Shown here piece after piece: positions 25,998-34,631 of a stretch of DNA of 64,000 nucleotides. Every line of letters begins with the position of its first letter. Positions within the stretch are counted from its first letter, which is position 1. The notes under the pieces were generated by a model that was not told the DNA's origin, did not search any database, and saw only the letters and a program-made list of their open reading frames with translations. Origin of the DNA: Brachybacterium halotolerans (GTDB lineage Bacteria > Actinomycetota > Actinomycetes > Actinomycetales > Dermabacteraceae); contig NZ_JAEDAJ010000002.1 in assembly GCF_016623465.1 (NCBI RefSeq), forward strand, positions 136,093 through 200,092. The letters are read 5' to 3'. The translations under genes were made by a program, and so were the position numbers.

Positions 25998-27380
25998 ATG
26001 ACACTTCCGGACAACGCACGAACGGGCGGCGCTCCCCCGGTCGCCCATGCATCGTCGTCGGCATCCCCCTCGGCGCCGGTCTCTGCACCGACGTCGCCTG
26101 AGCGCCCCGACCCGATCCCCGAGGGCCTCAAGATCGGCGCCGGCTTCACCTGGCGCGTGCTGATCATCGGACTGGGCATCGTCGCCGTGGCGCTGGCGGC
26201 CGTCTGGCTCTCCGAGATCGTGATCCCGTTCATGGTGGGCCTGCTGCTCTCGGCCCTGCTGGTCCCGATCTCCGCGTTCCTGCAGCGCCACCACGTGCCC
26301 AAGTGGGTCGCGATCATCACCGCCTGGGTGGCCGTGTTCGCCGTGATCACGGGGCTCGTGCTGCTCGTGACCCAGCAGATCCGCAACCAGCTCCCCTCGA
26401 TCCAGATGCAGATCGGCCAGGCCATCGACCAGGCCGAGTCGCTGCTGGCGACCCATCCCTTCGGGATCACCGAGTCCGACGTCGACGGCTACGTCACCAA
26501 AGCCACCGAGTGGCTGCAGAAGCACGCCTCGGAGATCGGCGCGGGCGCCGCCGAGGCGGGCTCGAGCGTCGCCCACATCCTCGAGGGCCTGTTCATCGTC
26601 ATCTTCGTGACCCTGTTCGCCCTCATCGACGGCAAGCACATCTGGATCTGGACCTCGCGGCTGTTCCCGCGCGCGGCGCAGCCGCGGATCCTCGCGGCGG
26701 GTGCCGCCGGCTGGCACACCCTGACCAGCTTCATCCGCATCCAGCTCGTCGTCGCCGCGACCGACGCCGTGTTCATCGGCATCGGCGCCGCGATCCTGGG
26801 CGTCCCGCTCGCGATCCCGATCGCCGTGGTCGTCTTCTTCGGCGCCTTCGTGCCGGTGGTCGGCGCGATCGTGGGCGGAGCGGTCGCCGTGGGCCTCGCC
26901 CTCGTCTTCAACGGCTGGGTGCACGCGCTGATCATGCTCGCGATCGTGGTGGGCGTGCAGCAGATCGAGTCCCACGTCCTGCACCCCATGCTCACCGGCA
27001 CCGCCGTGAAGGTGCACCCGCTGGGCGTCGTGCTCGGCGTCGTCACCGGCACCGCCATCGCCGGCATCGCGGGAGCGTTCTTCGCCGTGCCGTTCATCGC
27101 GACGGTCAACTCGATGATCGTCGCCGCCCGCCGGTGGACGCCGGGCACGCCTGTCGACGACGTGCCCGCGATGCTCGGCGTCCCGGACGTCCCGGTCGAC
27201 GACGACGGGGACGGCGAGACGGACGGGGACGACGACGGGGAGGGCGAGACGGACGGGGACGATGATGGGGACGGCGGCCGCGGAGCCGACGGCGGCGAGG
27301 TCAGCGCCGCGGACGACGGGGACGACCACACCCGCGGCACGCCCGAGACGCCCGCCGGCCCCTCGACACCCGCTCGCTGA
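25998..27380 (+). CDS. AI-2E family transporter-like membrane protein
   Basis: 460 aa. A Pro/Ser/Ala-rich cytoplasmic start is followed by about seven or eight membrane helices in the AI-2E/PerM pattern: FTWRVLIIGLGIVAVALAAVWLS, two helices, a soluble helical stretch (~130-200), then IFVTLFALIDG and the C-terminal set with GVPLAIPIAVVVFFGAFVPVVGAIVGG and QQIESHVLHPMLTGTAVKVHPL, the family signature. The tail (~395-460) is a highly acidic low-complexity repeat rich in Asp, Gly, Glu and Thr, encoded by a 30-bp tandem repeat. The substrate of most family members is unknown; some relatives are Na+/H+ antiporters. It is divergent from the receiver gene and nearly abuts the patatin gene. Confidence 0.88.
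   Translation: MTLPDNARTGGAPPVAHASSSASPSAPVSAPTSPERPDPIPEGLKIGAGFTWRVLIIGLGIVAVALAAVWLSEIVIPFMVGLLLSALLVPISAFLQRHHVPKWVAIITAWVAVFAVITGLVLLVTQQIRNQLPSIQMQIGQAIDQAESLLATHPFGITESDVDGYVTKATEWLQKHASEIGAGAAEAGSSVAHILEGLFIVIFVTLFALIDGKHIWIWTSRLFPRAAQPRILAAGAAGWHTLTSFIRIQLVVAATDAVFIGIGAAILGVPLAIPIAVVVFFGAFVPVVGAIVGGAVAVGLALVFNGWVHALIMLAIVVGVQQIESHVLHPMLTGTAVKVHPLGVVLGVVTGTAIAGIAGAFFAVPFIATVNSMIVAARRWTPGTPVDDVPAMLGVPDVPVDDDGDGETDGDDDGEGETDGDDDGDGGRGADGGEVSAADDGDDHTRGTPETPAGPSTPAR
27198..27275 (+). repeat. in-frame 30-bp tandem repeat, about 2.6 copies
   Basis: Units at 27198-27227 and 27228-27257 differ at one base; a partial third runs to about 27275 with two T substitutions. Each unit encodes an acidic decapeptide of the form DDDGDGETDG in the C-terminal tail of the AI-2E-like protein. 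Because 30 is a multiple of three, copy-number change would keep the frame. Confidence 0.85.
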
Positions 27381-27418
27381 TGGCGACGAGGGAGCAGAAA
27401 CCCCACCAGGGAGACGGC

Positions 27419-28549
27419 ATGGAGACGTCCCGCGCCGACCTCGTCCTCGAGGGCGGCGGCGTGAAGGGCATCGCGCTCGCAGGGGCGATCGAAGTGCTCG
27501 AGGAGCGCGGGTACCGCTTCGGCCGGGTCGCCGGCTCCTCGGCGGGAGCGATCGCCGGGGCGCTGGTCGCGGCCGACGTGCCCGCCGCGGATCTGGTGGG
27601 GCTCCTGCGCGAGATCGACTACGAGAAGTTCTGCGACGGCCCTTGGTGGACGCGTCCACTGGTGGGGAAGGCCGTCGCCATCCTCGTGCGCAAGGGCGTG
27701 CATCGCGGGAAGTACGTGGGGACGTGGCTCGCCGACCAGCTGGCCGAGCACTCACAGCCTGCAGATCCCTCCCGCCCGTTCGCCTTCGCCGATCTCCCCT
27801 ACCACGACCCCGAGGGCGAGTCTCCGGACCAGCCCGTCGCAGACGGGTCGACCTCCGGGTACGCCGCCGCGGGCTCGTCCACCGGCAATGGGACCGGAGA
27901 CGGGACCGGCGACGGGACCGGCACAGTCACGAACGCGTCCCGCCTCGTCGTCACCGCCTCCGACGTCACCGCGGGGCGCCTGCGCCTGCTGCCCCGCGAC
28001 GCCGGCAGGTACGGCATGACCGCCGCCGACCTCCCGGTCGCCGACGCCGTGCGCGCCTCGACCGCCATGCCCTTCTTCTTCCGGCCCGTGCGCTGGACGA
28101 CCTCGCAGGGGCGGCGCGCGCACCTCGTGGACGGCGGGATGCTCTCGAACTTCCCCGTCGGCGTCTTCGATCGGGCCGACGGGGCGCTCCCCCGCTGGCC
28201 CACCTTCGGGATCAAGCTGTCGGCGCGTCCGCCGGCCGACCCGGCCCCGGTGAACCGCATCCGCGGCGCGCTGTCCTACGCGCTCGCCCTGCTGGACACC
28301 CTCATCGGCGCCCGCGACCGCATGCACATCGACGATCCGCACGTGCAGGCCCGCACCATCTTCATCGACACGAGCTTCGTGAAGCCCACCCAGTTCGACC
28401 TCACCGACGAGGACCGCGAGAAGCTCTATCGCACCGGCCGGCAGGCCGCGACCGACTTCCTCGACGGGACGGCCACCCGCGAGGGCTGGGACTTCGAGGA
28501 GTACGTGGCCCGGTACCGCACCGGGGCGCGGGCCGGGGCCGAGGCGTAG
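27419..28549 (+). CDS. patatin-like phospholipase
   Basis: 376 aa from ATG 27419, preferred because AGGGAGA precedes it and LVLEGGGVKG then begins at residue 8; ATG 27380 overlaps the previous stop but lacks a ribosome-binding site. Patatin motifs: oxyanion loop EGGGVKGIALAGA, nucleophile GSSAGA and the catalytic Asp in VDGGMLSNFP, giving the Ser-Asp dyad of acyl hydrolases. A Gly/Thr/Asp repeat (GNGTGDGTGDGTGT, around 27885-27930) forms an inserted loop between the two catalytic motifs. No signal peptide, so probably cytoplasmic or peripheral. It follows the AI-2E-like gene closely and may share its transcript. The lipid substrate is not known. Confidence 0.88.
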   Translation: METSRADLVLEGGGVKGIALAGAIEVLEERGYRFGRVAGSSAGAIAGALVAADVPAADLVGLLREIDYEKFCDGPWWTRPLVGKAVAILVRKGVHRGKYVGTWLADQLAEHSQPADPSRPFAFADLPYHDPEGESPDQPVADGSTSGYAAAGSSTGNGTGDGTGDGTGTVTNASRLVVTASDVTAGRLRLLPRDAGRYGMTAADLPVADAVRASTAMPFFFRPVRWTTSQGRRAHLVDGGMLSNFPVGVFDRADGALPRWPTFGIKLSARPPADPAPVNRIRGALSYALALLDTLIGARDRMHIDDPHVQARTIFIDTSFVKPTQFDLTDEDREKLYRTGRQAATDFLDGTATREGWDFEEYVARYRTGARAGAEA

Positions 28550-28691
28550 GGCGAGGACACGCGGCGCCGCGGCATCCGTGGTCCCGGGGGCCCCGTGACA
28601 GCCCCGCGGCCGTCCTGCCCGCAGCGGTACGGTGGCTCGGCCGACGCGCGCGGCGCGCCGACGCCCCACCCCCCATCGAAGGAGCCGCAGC

Positions 28692-30314
28692 GTGCAGACG
28701 CTCTACCATTCCGGCCGCATCCTCACCATGGTCGACCCCGACGACGCCCCCGAGGCGGTCCTCGTCGAGGACGGCCTGATCACCGGCGTCGGCAGCTCCG
28801 CCGACCTCCGCGAGCGTGCCGACGAACCCGCCGAGGTGGACCTCGCGGGCCGCACCCTGATGCCGTCCTTCGTCGACTCCCACGGCCACCTGCTGGGCCA
28901 CGGCCGGCTCGCCGCACTGGTCGACCTCGAAGACGCCCGCAGCATCGACGAGGTGGTCGCAGCACTCCGCAAGCGCCTCGCCGCGCGGGAGGCGGGCGAC
29001 GTCTCGCCACTGGTCGGCGCGAAGTACGACCCCACGCAGCTGGCCGAGGGGCGCCACCCCACGCGCGATGACCTCGACCGAGTCTCCACCGAGATCCCCG
29101 TCCTCGCCCTGCACCGCAGCATGCACGTGGGCGCGGCGAACTCCGTCCTCGTCGAGGCCGCCGGCATCACCGCCGAGACCCCCGATCCCGAGGGCGGGCG
29201 CTTCGGCCGACGGCCCGACGGCACGCCCGACGGCTTCGCCGAGGAGCATTCTGCGCTCGGCGCCCTGCTCACGGCGATCGCCCCGGAGGGCGGCAAAGGC
29301 GGCATCTTCGGCGGCGGGGACGCCGCGGACGCACTGCGCCTGGCCACCGAGGACTATCTGCGCCACGGGATCACGACCGCACAGGAGGGCGCGGCCGATC
29401 CGGGCACCGTCACCGCCCTCGCGGACGCGGCGCGTGCGGGCGATCTGCCGCTGGACCTCGTGGTCTACCCGGTCGCGGCCTGGGGCGCCCCGGCGCGCGA
29501 GCAGTTCGCGGAGTTCACCGGCGACTACGCGGGGCGTCTGCGCCTGGGCGGGTACAAGCTGATCCTCGACGGCTCCCCGCAGGCGCGCTCGGCGTGGATG
29601 AGCGAGCCCTACGAGCCGATCCCGGGCGACGAGCACCCCGGCTGCGCCTACCCCGCCCACTCGGACGAGCAGGTGCTCGCCTGGACCCGCGAGCTCGCGG
29701 CGGACGGCGTCCAGCTCATCGCCCACTGCAACGGCGACGCCGCCGCGCAGCAGTGGATCGACACGGTGACGCAGGTGGGCGCCGAGAACCCGGCGCTGCT
29801 GGCCGAGCGCCCGGTGATGATCCACGCCCAGACCGTGCGCGACGACCAGCTGGAGACCATGGCGCGGCTCGGCATGATCGCCTCGATCTTCAGCGTGCAC
29901 ACCTTCTTCTGGGGCGACGCCCATCTGCGCAACTTCGGCCCCCGCCGCGGCCGCCGCGTCTCCCCGGCGCGCTCGGCGCTGGACCGCGGAGTGCGCGTCA
30001 CCCTGCACCAGGACTCCCCCGTCACGCCCCCGGACATGCTGCTGAGCATCTGGGCGGCCGTGAACCGGATCAGCCGGGAGGGAACGCCCGTCGGCCCCGA
30101 GGAGCGCATCTCGACCTGGGAGGCGCTGCGCGCGGTCACGACTGACGCCGCCTACCAGTACGGCGAGGAGGAGACGAAGGGGCAGATCCGCGAGGGGATG
30201 CGGGCCGATCTGGTGATCCTCTCGGCCGACCCTCTCGCGACCGACCCGCAGGACCTGCGGGACATCGAGGTGCTCACCACCATCAAGGACGGCGAGGTCG
30301 TCCACTCGGCGTGA
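28692..30314 (+). CDS. amidohydrolase family protein (YtcJ-like, Amidohydro_3)
   Basis: 540 aa from GTG 28692, set by GAAGGAG eight bases upstream. It is a metal-dependent hydrolase of the amidohydrolase superfamily: the N-terminal beta-sandwich ends in VDLAGRTLMPSFVDSHGHL (HxH metal site), followed by a barrel with KLILDGSPQARSAWM, HCNGDAAAQQWID, VMIHAQTV and TLHQDSPVTPPDM, closing with IREGMRADLVILSADPL, the usual C-terminal sandwich. YtcJ-type relatives hydrolyse amide or carbamate-like bonds of mostly unknown substrates. It is convergent with the APC permease gene, with a candidate terminator between them. Confidence 0.88.
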   Translation: MQTLYHSGRILTMVDPDDAPEAVLVEDGLITGVGSSADLRERADEPAEVDLAGRTLMPSFVDSHGHLLGHGRLAALVDLEDARSIDEVVAALRKRLAAREAGDVSPLVGAKYDPTQLAEGRHPTRDDLDRVSTEIPVLALHRSMHVGAANSVLVEAAGITAETPDPEGGRFGRRPDGTPDGFAEEHSALGALLTAIAPEGGKGGIFGGGDAADALRLATEDYLRHGITTAQEGAADPGTVTALADAARAGDLPLDLVVYPVAAWGAPAREQFAEFTGDYAGRLRLGGYKLILDGSPQARSAWMSEPYEPIPGDEHPGCAYPAHSDEQVLAWTRELAADGVQLIAHCNGDAAAQQWIDTVTQVGAENPALLAERPVMIHAQTVRDDQLETMARLGMIASIFSVHTFFWGDAHLRNFGPRRGRRVSPARSALDRGVRVTLHQDSPVTPPDMLLSIWAAVNRISREGTPVGPEERISTWEALRAVTTDAAYQYGEEETKGQIREGMRADLVILSADPLATDPQDLRDIEVLTTIKDGEVVHSA

Positions 30315-30317
30315 GCG

Positions 30318-30356
30318 CCGGCCGGGGGACCGTTACGGCCCGCTCCGCCCGGCCGG
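30318..30356. terminator. bidirectional terminator-like hairpin between convergent genes
   Basis: A nine-base perfect inverted repeat (CCGGCCGGG at 30318-30326 with CCCGGCCGG at 30348-30356) with a 21-base loop fills the 46-base gap between two convergent stops. No T tract follows, as is common in high-GC actinobacteria, so the function is inferred from position. Confidence 0.4.
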
Positions 30357-30360
30357 GCTC

Positions 30361-31872
30361 TCACGGCTCGGGGTGGAGGACGACCTCCTCGAGCTCCGCT
30401 TCCGGGGCGGCCATGAGCCGACGGTGACGCACGGCGAGGAAGACCCCGCCGAGCACCACCCACACGGCGAGCGCGACGAGCGGCGCGGTGCCCAGGCGCC
30501 CCGGGGATCCCGGGACGAACAGCAGCAGGAGGAAGCCCAGCGACAGCAGCGCGCCCAGCAGGGCGATCGCGCGGTAGACGGGGCGAGCGCGGCCGAAGGC
30601 GTCGTGCTCCCCCGCCCGCGCGGGATGGGCGAGCTTGAACGCGGCCAGGCACGTGTACCCGTAGGCGATGGTCACGCCCACCGAGGTCATGTCCACGATC
30701 CACTGCAGCGCGGAGCGTCCGAAGAACGGCGCCAGCAGGCACAGGGCGCTCGTGAACACGATCGCGACCACGGGCGTGCGGTGCCGGCTCTCGACGCGTC
30801 CGAAGAACGCCGGCAGCATCTTCGCCCTGCCCATCGCCATCAGCACGCGCGAGGAGGAGACGGTGAAGCCGTTCAGACCCGTCGCCACCCCCATCAGCAC
30901 GGCGATCACCATCAGACCCTTGCCGAGCGGGCCCATGATCCCGGCGATGACCTCGGCCGTGGGCCAGGCGGCGTCGGGGTGGGTGTCGCCGTTCGGGCCC
31001 AGGGCGACGGAGCTCGAGAAGATCATCGCGAGGTAGACGAGCCCCGCCGTGCCGATCGCGGCGAGGATGAGGAACAGCGCCTTGCGGGGCGAGAAGTCGA
31101 ACTCCCCGGCCGCCTGCGGCACGTTGTCGAAGCCCACGAACGCCCACGGCGCGAAGGCGACCATCACGGCGATCGCCGGCAGCGGCGAGGAGCCCTCCGG
31201 GAACGCCGGGTAGAGCGCGAAGCCGTGCTGCATGCCGTGCAGCAGCGCGCCCAGCAGAATCGCGACCACCGCGATGATCAGCACCACGCAGGCGATGAAC
31301 TGGAAGCGCCCGGACAGGGCCGTGCCCATCGCGTTCATGAAGCCCGTGGCGACGATCGCGAGGGCCGCGATGATCACCTCGGGCAGGTAGATGTCCCAGC
31401 CCGCGACCGTGTACAGGTGCACCTGCTCCATGAGCGAGGGCAGCAGCATGCGGAACACCAGGGCGACGGCCGTCGCGTTCAGGGCGACGATGCACGAGTA
31501 GGCGAGCGCGAGGAACCAGCCCACCACGAACGCATGGCGCCGCCCGAACTCCTGCAGCACGAAGGCGAGCTCGCCGCCGGTCACGGGCAGCACGCGGATG
31601 ATCATCCCGTAGCTGATGCCGATGATGCCGATCAGCACGGCACCGATCGTGAAGCCCAGGAGCGCGCCGGCGGTGCCGCCGTCCTGCAGCCAGTCCACCG
31701 GCAGCATGAACGCGCCCCAGCCCACGGCCGAGCCGAGCGCGATCGCGAACACCCAGGAGGGCTTGAGCGTGGACTGCAGGGAGCGCGTGTTCTCGTCGGC
31801 GCCGGGCGGGGCGGACGTCCCGGCAGCGGAGGAACCAGTGGTCGACGAGGGGGCGGAGGGTCTCTCCGACAT
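30361..31872 (-). CDS. APC-superfamily amino-acid permease
   Basis: 503 aa from ATG 31872 (GAAAGG six bases upstream); longer starts back to 31962 have no ribosome-binding site. About 12 membrane helices follow a Ser/Pro/Ala-rich cytoplasmic tail. The first helix has FAIALGSAVGWGAFMLP, comparable to the unwound substrate-binding GSxxGxG segment of APC transporters; later VLPVTGGELAFVLQEFG and AFAPWAFVGFDNVPQAAGEF are typical of this group. Proton- or exchange-driven uptake of an amino acid or amine is likely; the substrate is not predictable. It is divergent from the YdeI-like gene with a 230-base control region. Confidence 0.88.
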   Translation of the reverse strand: MSERPSAPSSTTGSSAAGTSAPPGADENTRSLQSTLKPSWVFAIALGSAVGWGAFMLPVDWLQDGGTAGALLGFTIGAVLIGIIGISYGMIIRVLPVTGGELAFVLQEFGRRHAFVVGWFLALAYSCIVALNATAVALVFRMLLPSLMEQVHLYTVAGWDIYLPEVIIAALAIVATGFMNAMGTALSGRFQFIACVVLIIAVVAILLGALLHGMQHGFALYPAFPEGSSPLPAIAVMVAFAPWAFVGFDNVPQAAGEFDFSPRKALFLILAAIGTAGLVYLAMIFSSSVALGPNGDTHPDAAWPTAEVIAGIMGPLGKGLMVIAVLMGVATGLNGFTVSSSRVLMAMGRAKMLPAFFGRVESRHRTPVVAIVFTSALCLLAPFFGRSALQWIVDMTSVGVTIAYGYTCLAAFKLAHPARAGEHDAFGRARPVYRAIALLGALLSLGFLLLLFVPGSPGRLGTAPLVALAVWVVLGGVFLAVRHRRLMAAPEAELEEVVLHPEP

Positions 31873-32102
31873 AGGAAGCCTTTCGATGGCGACTGTTCGG
31901 TCGACAGCGTCGTCGCTGCACAGCTTCGTCGCGCGGGCGGAGCCGGGGAGCCATGATGCCACCGGCGGGGAGGGCGCCGACGCAGAAGCCGACGCAGAAG
32001 GGACACGGACGCGGCAGCGAGAGGCCGTACTCTGACCTCGACAGCCTCGACCCCGTCGTCCCCGACGGGTCGGTGGCGACGAGGAGCAGGACGGAGCGGG
32101 AC

Positions 32103-32657
32103 ATGGCCGGGAACGCCGACGAGACAGCGGAGCCGATCGAGGGCACCGGGCGCATCCGCGCCATCGGCGAGCGCCTCATCCTGCCTCTGCCCGCCGCGGC
32201 GAGCGCCCGGCTGCGCACGCGCGGACAGAACGCGGTGACCGCGGTGCTGGACGGTCATCCCTTCGACCTCGTCGTCGAGCCCGACGGCGCCAAGGGGCAC
32301 TGGATCAGTCTCGACGAGGAGATGCTCGAGGTGCTGGGCCGCGGCGACGGCGAGGAGGTCTCCTTCGCGCTGACCCCGTCGGCCGCCTGGCCCGAGCCCG
32401 CGGTCCCCGAGGACCTCGGCGAGGCGCTCGCGGGCGCCGACGGCGTCGGCGGGGTCTGGGAGGACATCACCCCCATGGCACGGTGGGAGTGGGTGCGCTG
32501 GGTCGGTGCCACGAAGAACCCCGACACCCGCGCGCGCCGCGTCGAGGTCTCCCTCGACAAGATGCGCAACGGCAAGCGCCGTCCCTGCTGCTTCGATCTC
32601 GCCTCGTGCACCGACCCCGAGGTCTCCAAGAGCGGGAAGCTGCTCGGGATCGAGTGA
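32103..32657 (+). CDS. DUF1905/YdeI-OmpD-associated domain protein
   Basis: 184 aa from ATG 32103, with GGAGCGG upstream. The N-terminal half is a small beta-barrel of DUF1905 type (LPLPAAASARLRTRGQNAVTAVLDGHPFDLVVEPDG ends at about residue 62). The C-terminal part matches the YdeI or OmpD-associated module: WVRWVGATKNPDTRARRVEVSLDKMRNGKRRPCCFD, ending LLGIE. Biochemical function is not established; the family name comes from an enterobacterial antimicrobial-peptide study. No membrane segment. It is convergent with the JetA-like gene, 50 bases apart. Confidence 0.78.
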   Translation: MAGNADETAEPIEGTGRIRAIGERLILPLPAAASARLRTRGQNAVTAVLDGHPFDLVVEPDGAKGHWISLDEEMLEVLGRGDGEEVSFALTPSAAWPEPAVPEDLGEALAGADGVGGVWEDITPMARWEWVRWVGATKNPDTRARRVEVSLDKMRNGKRRPCCFDLASCTDPEVSKSGKLLGIE

Positions 32658-32707
32658 CGGACGGGCGCCTGCGCGAACGCTGCGACGGGCGCACTCCCGG
32701 GGTCGGC

Positions 32708-34303
32708 TCACTCCACCGGCACGTCGTCCAGGAAGTAGTAGGCGGGCACCTTGGCCGCGTAGTCGTTGCCGTCCAGCTCGCGCCAGCCCACGACCTCCGT
32801 CGACCCCTCGCGCTCCTGGGCGAACTGGGTGGCCAGGAACATCAGGCCGATCACGGAGGCCAGACCCTGGCGCGCGGGCTCCTCGCGCAGCACGTCGCCG
32901 ATCGAGGCCTGCCCGGCGAGCGAGCGCACGCGGTTCACGGAGCCGGTGAGGCCCACGGTGTCGATGTCGTTGGTGCGCACCAGATCCTGGAGCACCTCGA
33001 CGCTGAGCGTGGTCGCGTCGTGCACCTCGGCCTCGACGGGCGATCCCGGGTCGGTCGGATCCTTCAGACGGTGCTGGGAGACCGAGGACATCCGCACCCG
33101 CGCGACCCGCAGGTCCAGCGAGAACGGGAAGCGGGTGGAGACCTCGTCCTTCTGTGCAAGCGCGAGGCCCTGCGCCTCCTGCAGCAGGTCCAACAGCACG
33201 CGGTGCTGGCGGAAGTCCTGGGAGCGCACGAACCGCGCGAGCGAGCGGTACAGCTCGGTCTTGACGTCGAGCACCTCCTGCGCGGGCTCGTAGAGGTCGC
33301 TGAACACGTTCGCGAGCTTCTCGCGGTCCTCGCGCGTGAGGTGCTGGGTGAAGTCGCGCTCGAGCAGCCGGTCCACGACGTCCTGCGCCCGACGGGTCTG
33401 GGCGGGGTCGTTGAGCATCCGGAAGAAGGCGGTGAAGGTGCGGCCCACCTGGGACTGGCCCAGCAGGTCGTCGCCCGCGAGCAGCTGCTCGAGGATCTCG
33501 CCGCGCGAAGCCTCCGGGGAGAGGATCTGCTCGCGCAGGTGGAGGTCGACGGCGCGCAGGTCCTCGCGGTACTGCAGGAAGTCGCCCGAGAGCTCGGAGG
33601 CGATCTGCAGGATGTCCCGCAGGCGATCGGCGGAGGTGTCGACGTTGGGCAGCAGCAGCTCGCCCTCGGCGAGATCGCGGATCTCCTGCTCGATGGCGGC
33701 GCGGCGGCGCTGGAGGTCCGCGAGCCGCACGTCGCGGTCGGTCTCCGTCTCCTGCGCGAGGCGATCGAACTGCTGGAGCACCAGCTGCAGGCGCGACTCG
33801 GTGGTCGTGGGCCGGTGCTCCTCGAGGGAGGCGATGAACTGGACCGCGTCGATCGTCGCCGGGGACGGCTCGAACATCGTCTCCAGGTGCTGCGGGTCGT
33901 CGCGCCGGGTCAGGTAGCCCTCGCGCACCCACGAGTCCACGTACTCCGGGGCGGTGCGGCCCTGGCCGTCCTCGTGCAGCAGGTTGAGGTGCGTCTCGAC
34001 GCGCGCCACGAGATCGCTGCGCCCCAGGCGACGGCTGCCGCCGGGGAACACAGTCTGCAGGATCGCGAGCACCGCCGGCGCCTTGGTCGCGCTCAGCAGA
34101 CGCCAGGTCGAGAGGCGTCGCAGCTGCTCGTAGGCGTCCTTGCGCGCGGAGACCGTCTGCGGACGGTCGCTCGCGGACCCGAGGAGCGGGGCGGACGCCG
34201 GGGACGAGGCGGTCGCCGGAGCGTCCTCGGCGAAGGTGCCCGGGACATCGTCGCGGGTCGACGCGGGCTCCGGGTGCTGCGGCTGGGGCTCGGACGTGGT
34301 CAC
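32708..34303 (-). CDS. orphan JetA-like protein (DUF3375), Wadjet kleisin homologue
   Basis: 531 aa from GTG 34303, the last start before the conserved domain; longer readings run into the poly-G tract and encode only polyproline. The body matches DUF3375: RRLSTWRLLSATKAPAVLAILQTVF, RTAPEYVDSWVREGYLTRR, TTTESRLQLVLQQFDRLAQETETD and a long coiled coil RDVRLADLQRRRAAIEQEIRDLAEG, through to GDVLREEPARQGLASVIGLM. In Wadjet (jetABCD) and MksBEF systems JetA/MksF is the kleisin-type subunit of an SMC complex that restricts plasmids. Here jetB, jetC (SMC) and jetD are absent: a convergent YdeI-like gene begins 50 bases downstream. The protein looks full length, so this is either a remnant or a solo protein with another partner. 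Confidence 0.75.
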   Translation of the reverse strand: MTTSEPQPQHPEPASTRDDVPGTFAEDAPATASSPASAPLLGSASDRPQTVSARKDAYEQLRRLSTWRLLSATKAPAVLAILQTVFPGGSRRLGRSDLVARVETHLNLLHEDGQGRTAPEYVDSWVREGYLTRRDDPQHLETMFEPSPATIDAVQFIASLEEHRPTTTESRLQLVLQQFDRLAQETETDRDVRLADLQRRRAAIEQEIRDLAEGELLLPNVDTSADRLRDILQIASELSGDFLQYREDLRAVDLHLREQILSPEASRGEILEQLLAGDDLLGQSQVGRTFTAFFRMLNDPAQTRRAQDVVDRLLERDFTQHLTREDREKLANVFSDLYEPAQEVLDVKTELYRSLARFVRSQDFRQHRVLLDLLQEAQGLALAQKDEVSTRFPFSLDLRVARVRMSSVSQHRLKDPTDPGSPVEAEVHDATTLSVEVLQDLVRTNDIDTVGLTGSVNRVRSLAGQASIGDVLREEPARQGLASVIGLMFLATQFAQEREGSTEVVGWRELDGNDYAAKVPAYYFLDDVPVE

Positions 34304-34432
34304 GGCCGACGAGTCTACTGGGGACGAGCGGAGCGAGGCGGGGCGTAGCGGGGCGTGGGGGTGGGGCGGAACGGGCGGGAGGCGCGACGGCGCTGGCCGA
34401 CGGCGCCCGGCGCCCTCGACGCCCCGCGCCAC

Positions 34433-34489
34433 CGAGAAGTGAGAAGTTGCTGTCAAAACCGCCTCTTCACGACGACTTCTCACTTCTCG
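34433..34489. repeat. 15-bp perfect inverted repeat (27-nt spacer)
   Basis: Arms CGAGAAGTGAGAAGT (34433-34447) and ACTTCTCACTTCTCG (34475-34489) are exact reverse complements; each arm itself holds two GAGAAGT units. The spacer is unusually A/T-containing for this genome. It lies between jetA and the poly-G tract with no coding function seen. It could be a palindromic intergenic repeat, an operator or a hairpin. Confidence 0.8.
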
Positions 34490-34550
34490 CGGCTCTGGCG
34501 GAGGCGGGGCGGGGCGGACCGGGCGCGGGGCCGGCGGGGAGCGCGGCCGT

Positions 34551-34628
34551 GGGGGGGGGGGGGGGGGGGCCGGGGGGGGGGGCGGGGGGGGGGGGGGGCG
34601 GCCGGCGGCCCGGGGGGGGGGGGGGGGG
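34551..34628. repeat. poly-G tract (runs of 19, 11, 15 and 17 G)
   Basis: Runs of G at 34551-34569, 34572-34582, 34584-34598 and 34612-34628 are separated only by one or a few C/G bases. Nothing else in the window resembles it. The sequence 34304-34631 holds no credible gene: it contains the 15-bp palindrome, GC-rich low-complexity DNA and this tract. Most likely a base-calling or assembly artefact at a scaffold join; a real G-quadruplex-forming tract is the alternative. Confidence 0.9.
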
Positions 34629-34631
34629 CGC

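Noticed and set aside
30152-33932. Long minus-strand frames overlapping the APC permease and JetA regions
   Set aside because: They lie in the wrong frame relative to genes with clear domain motifs.
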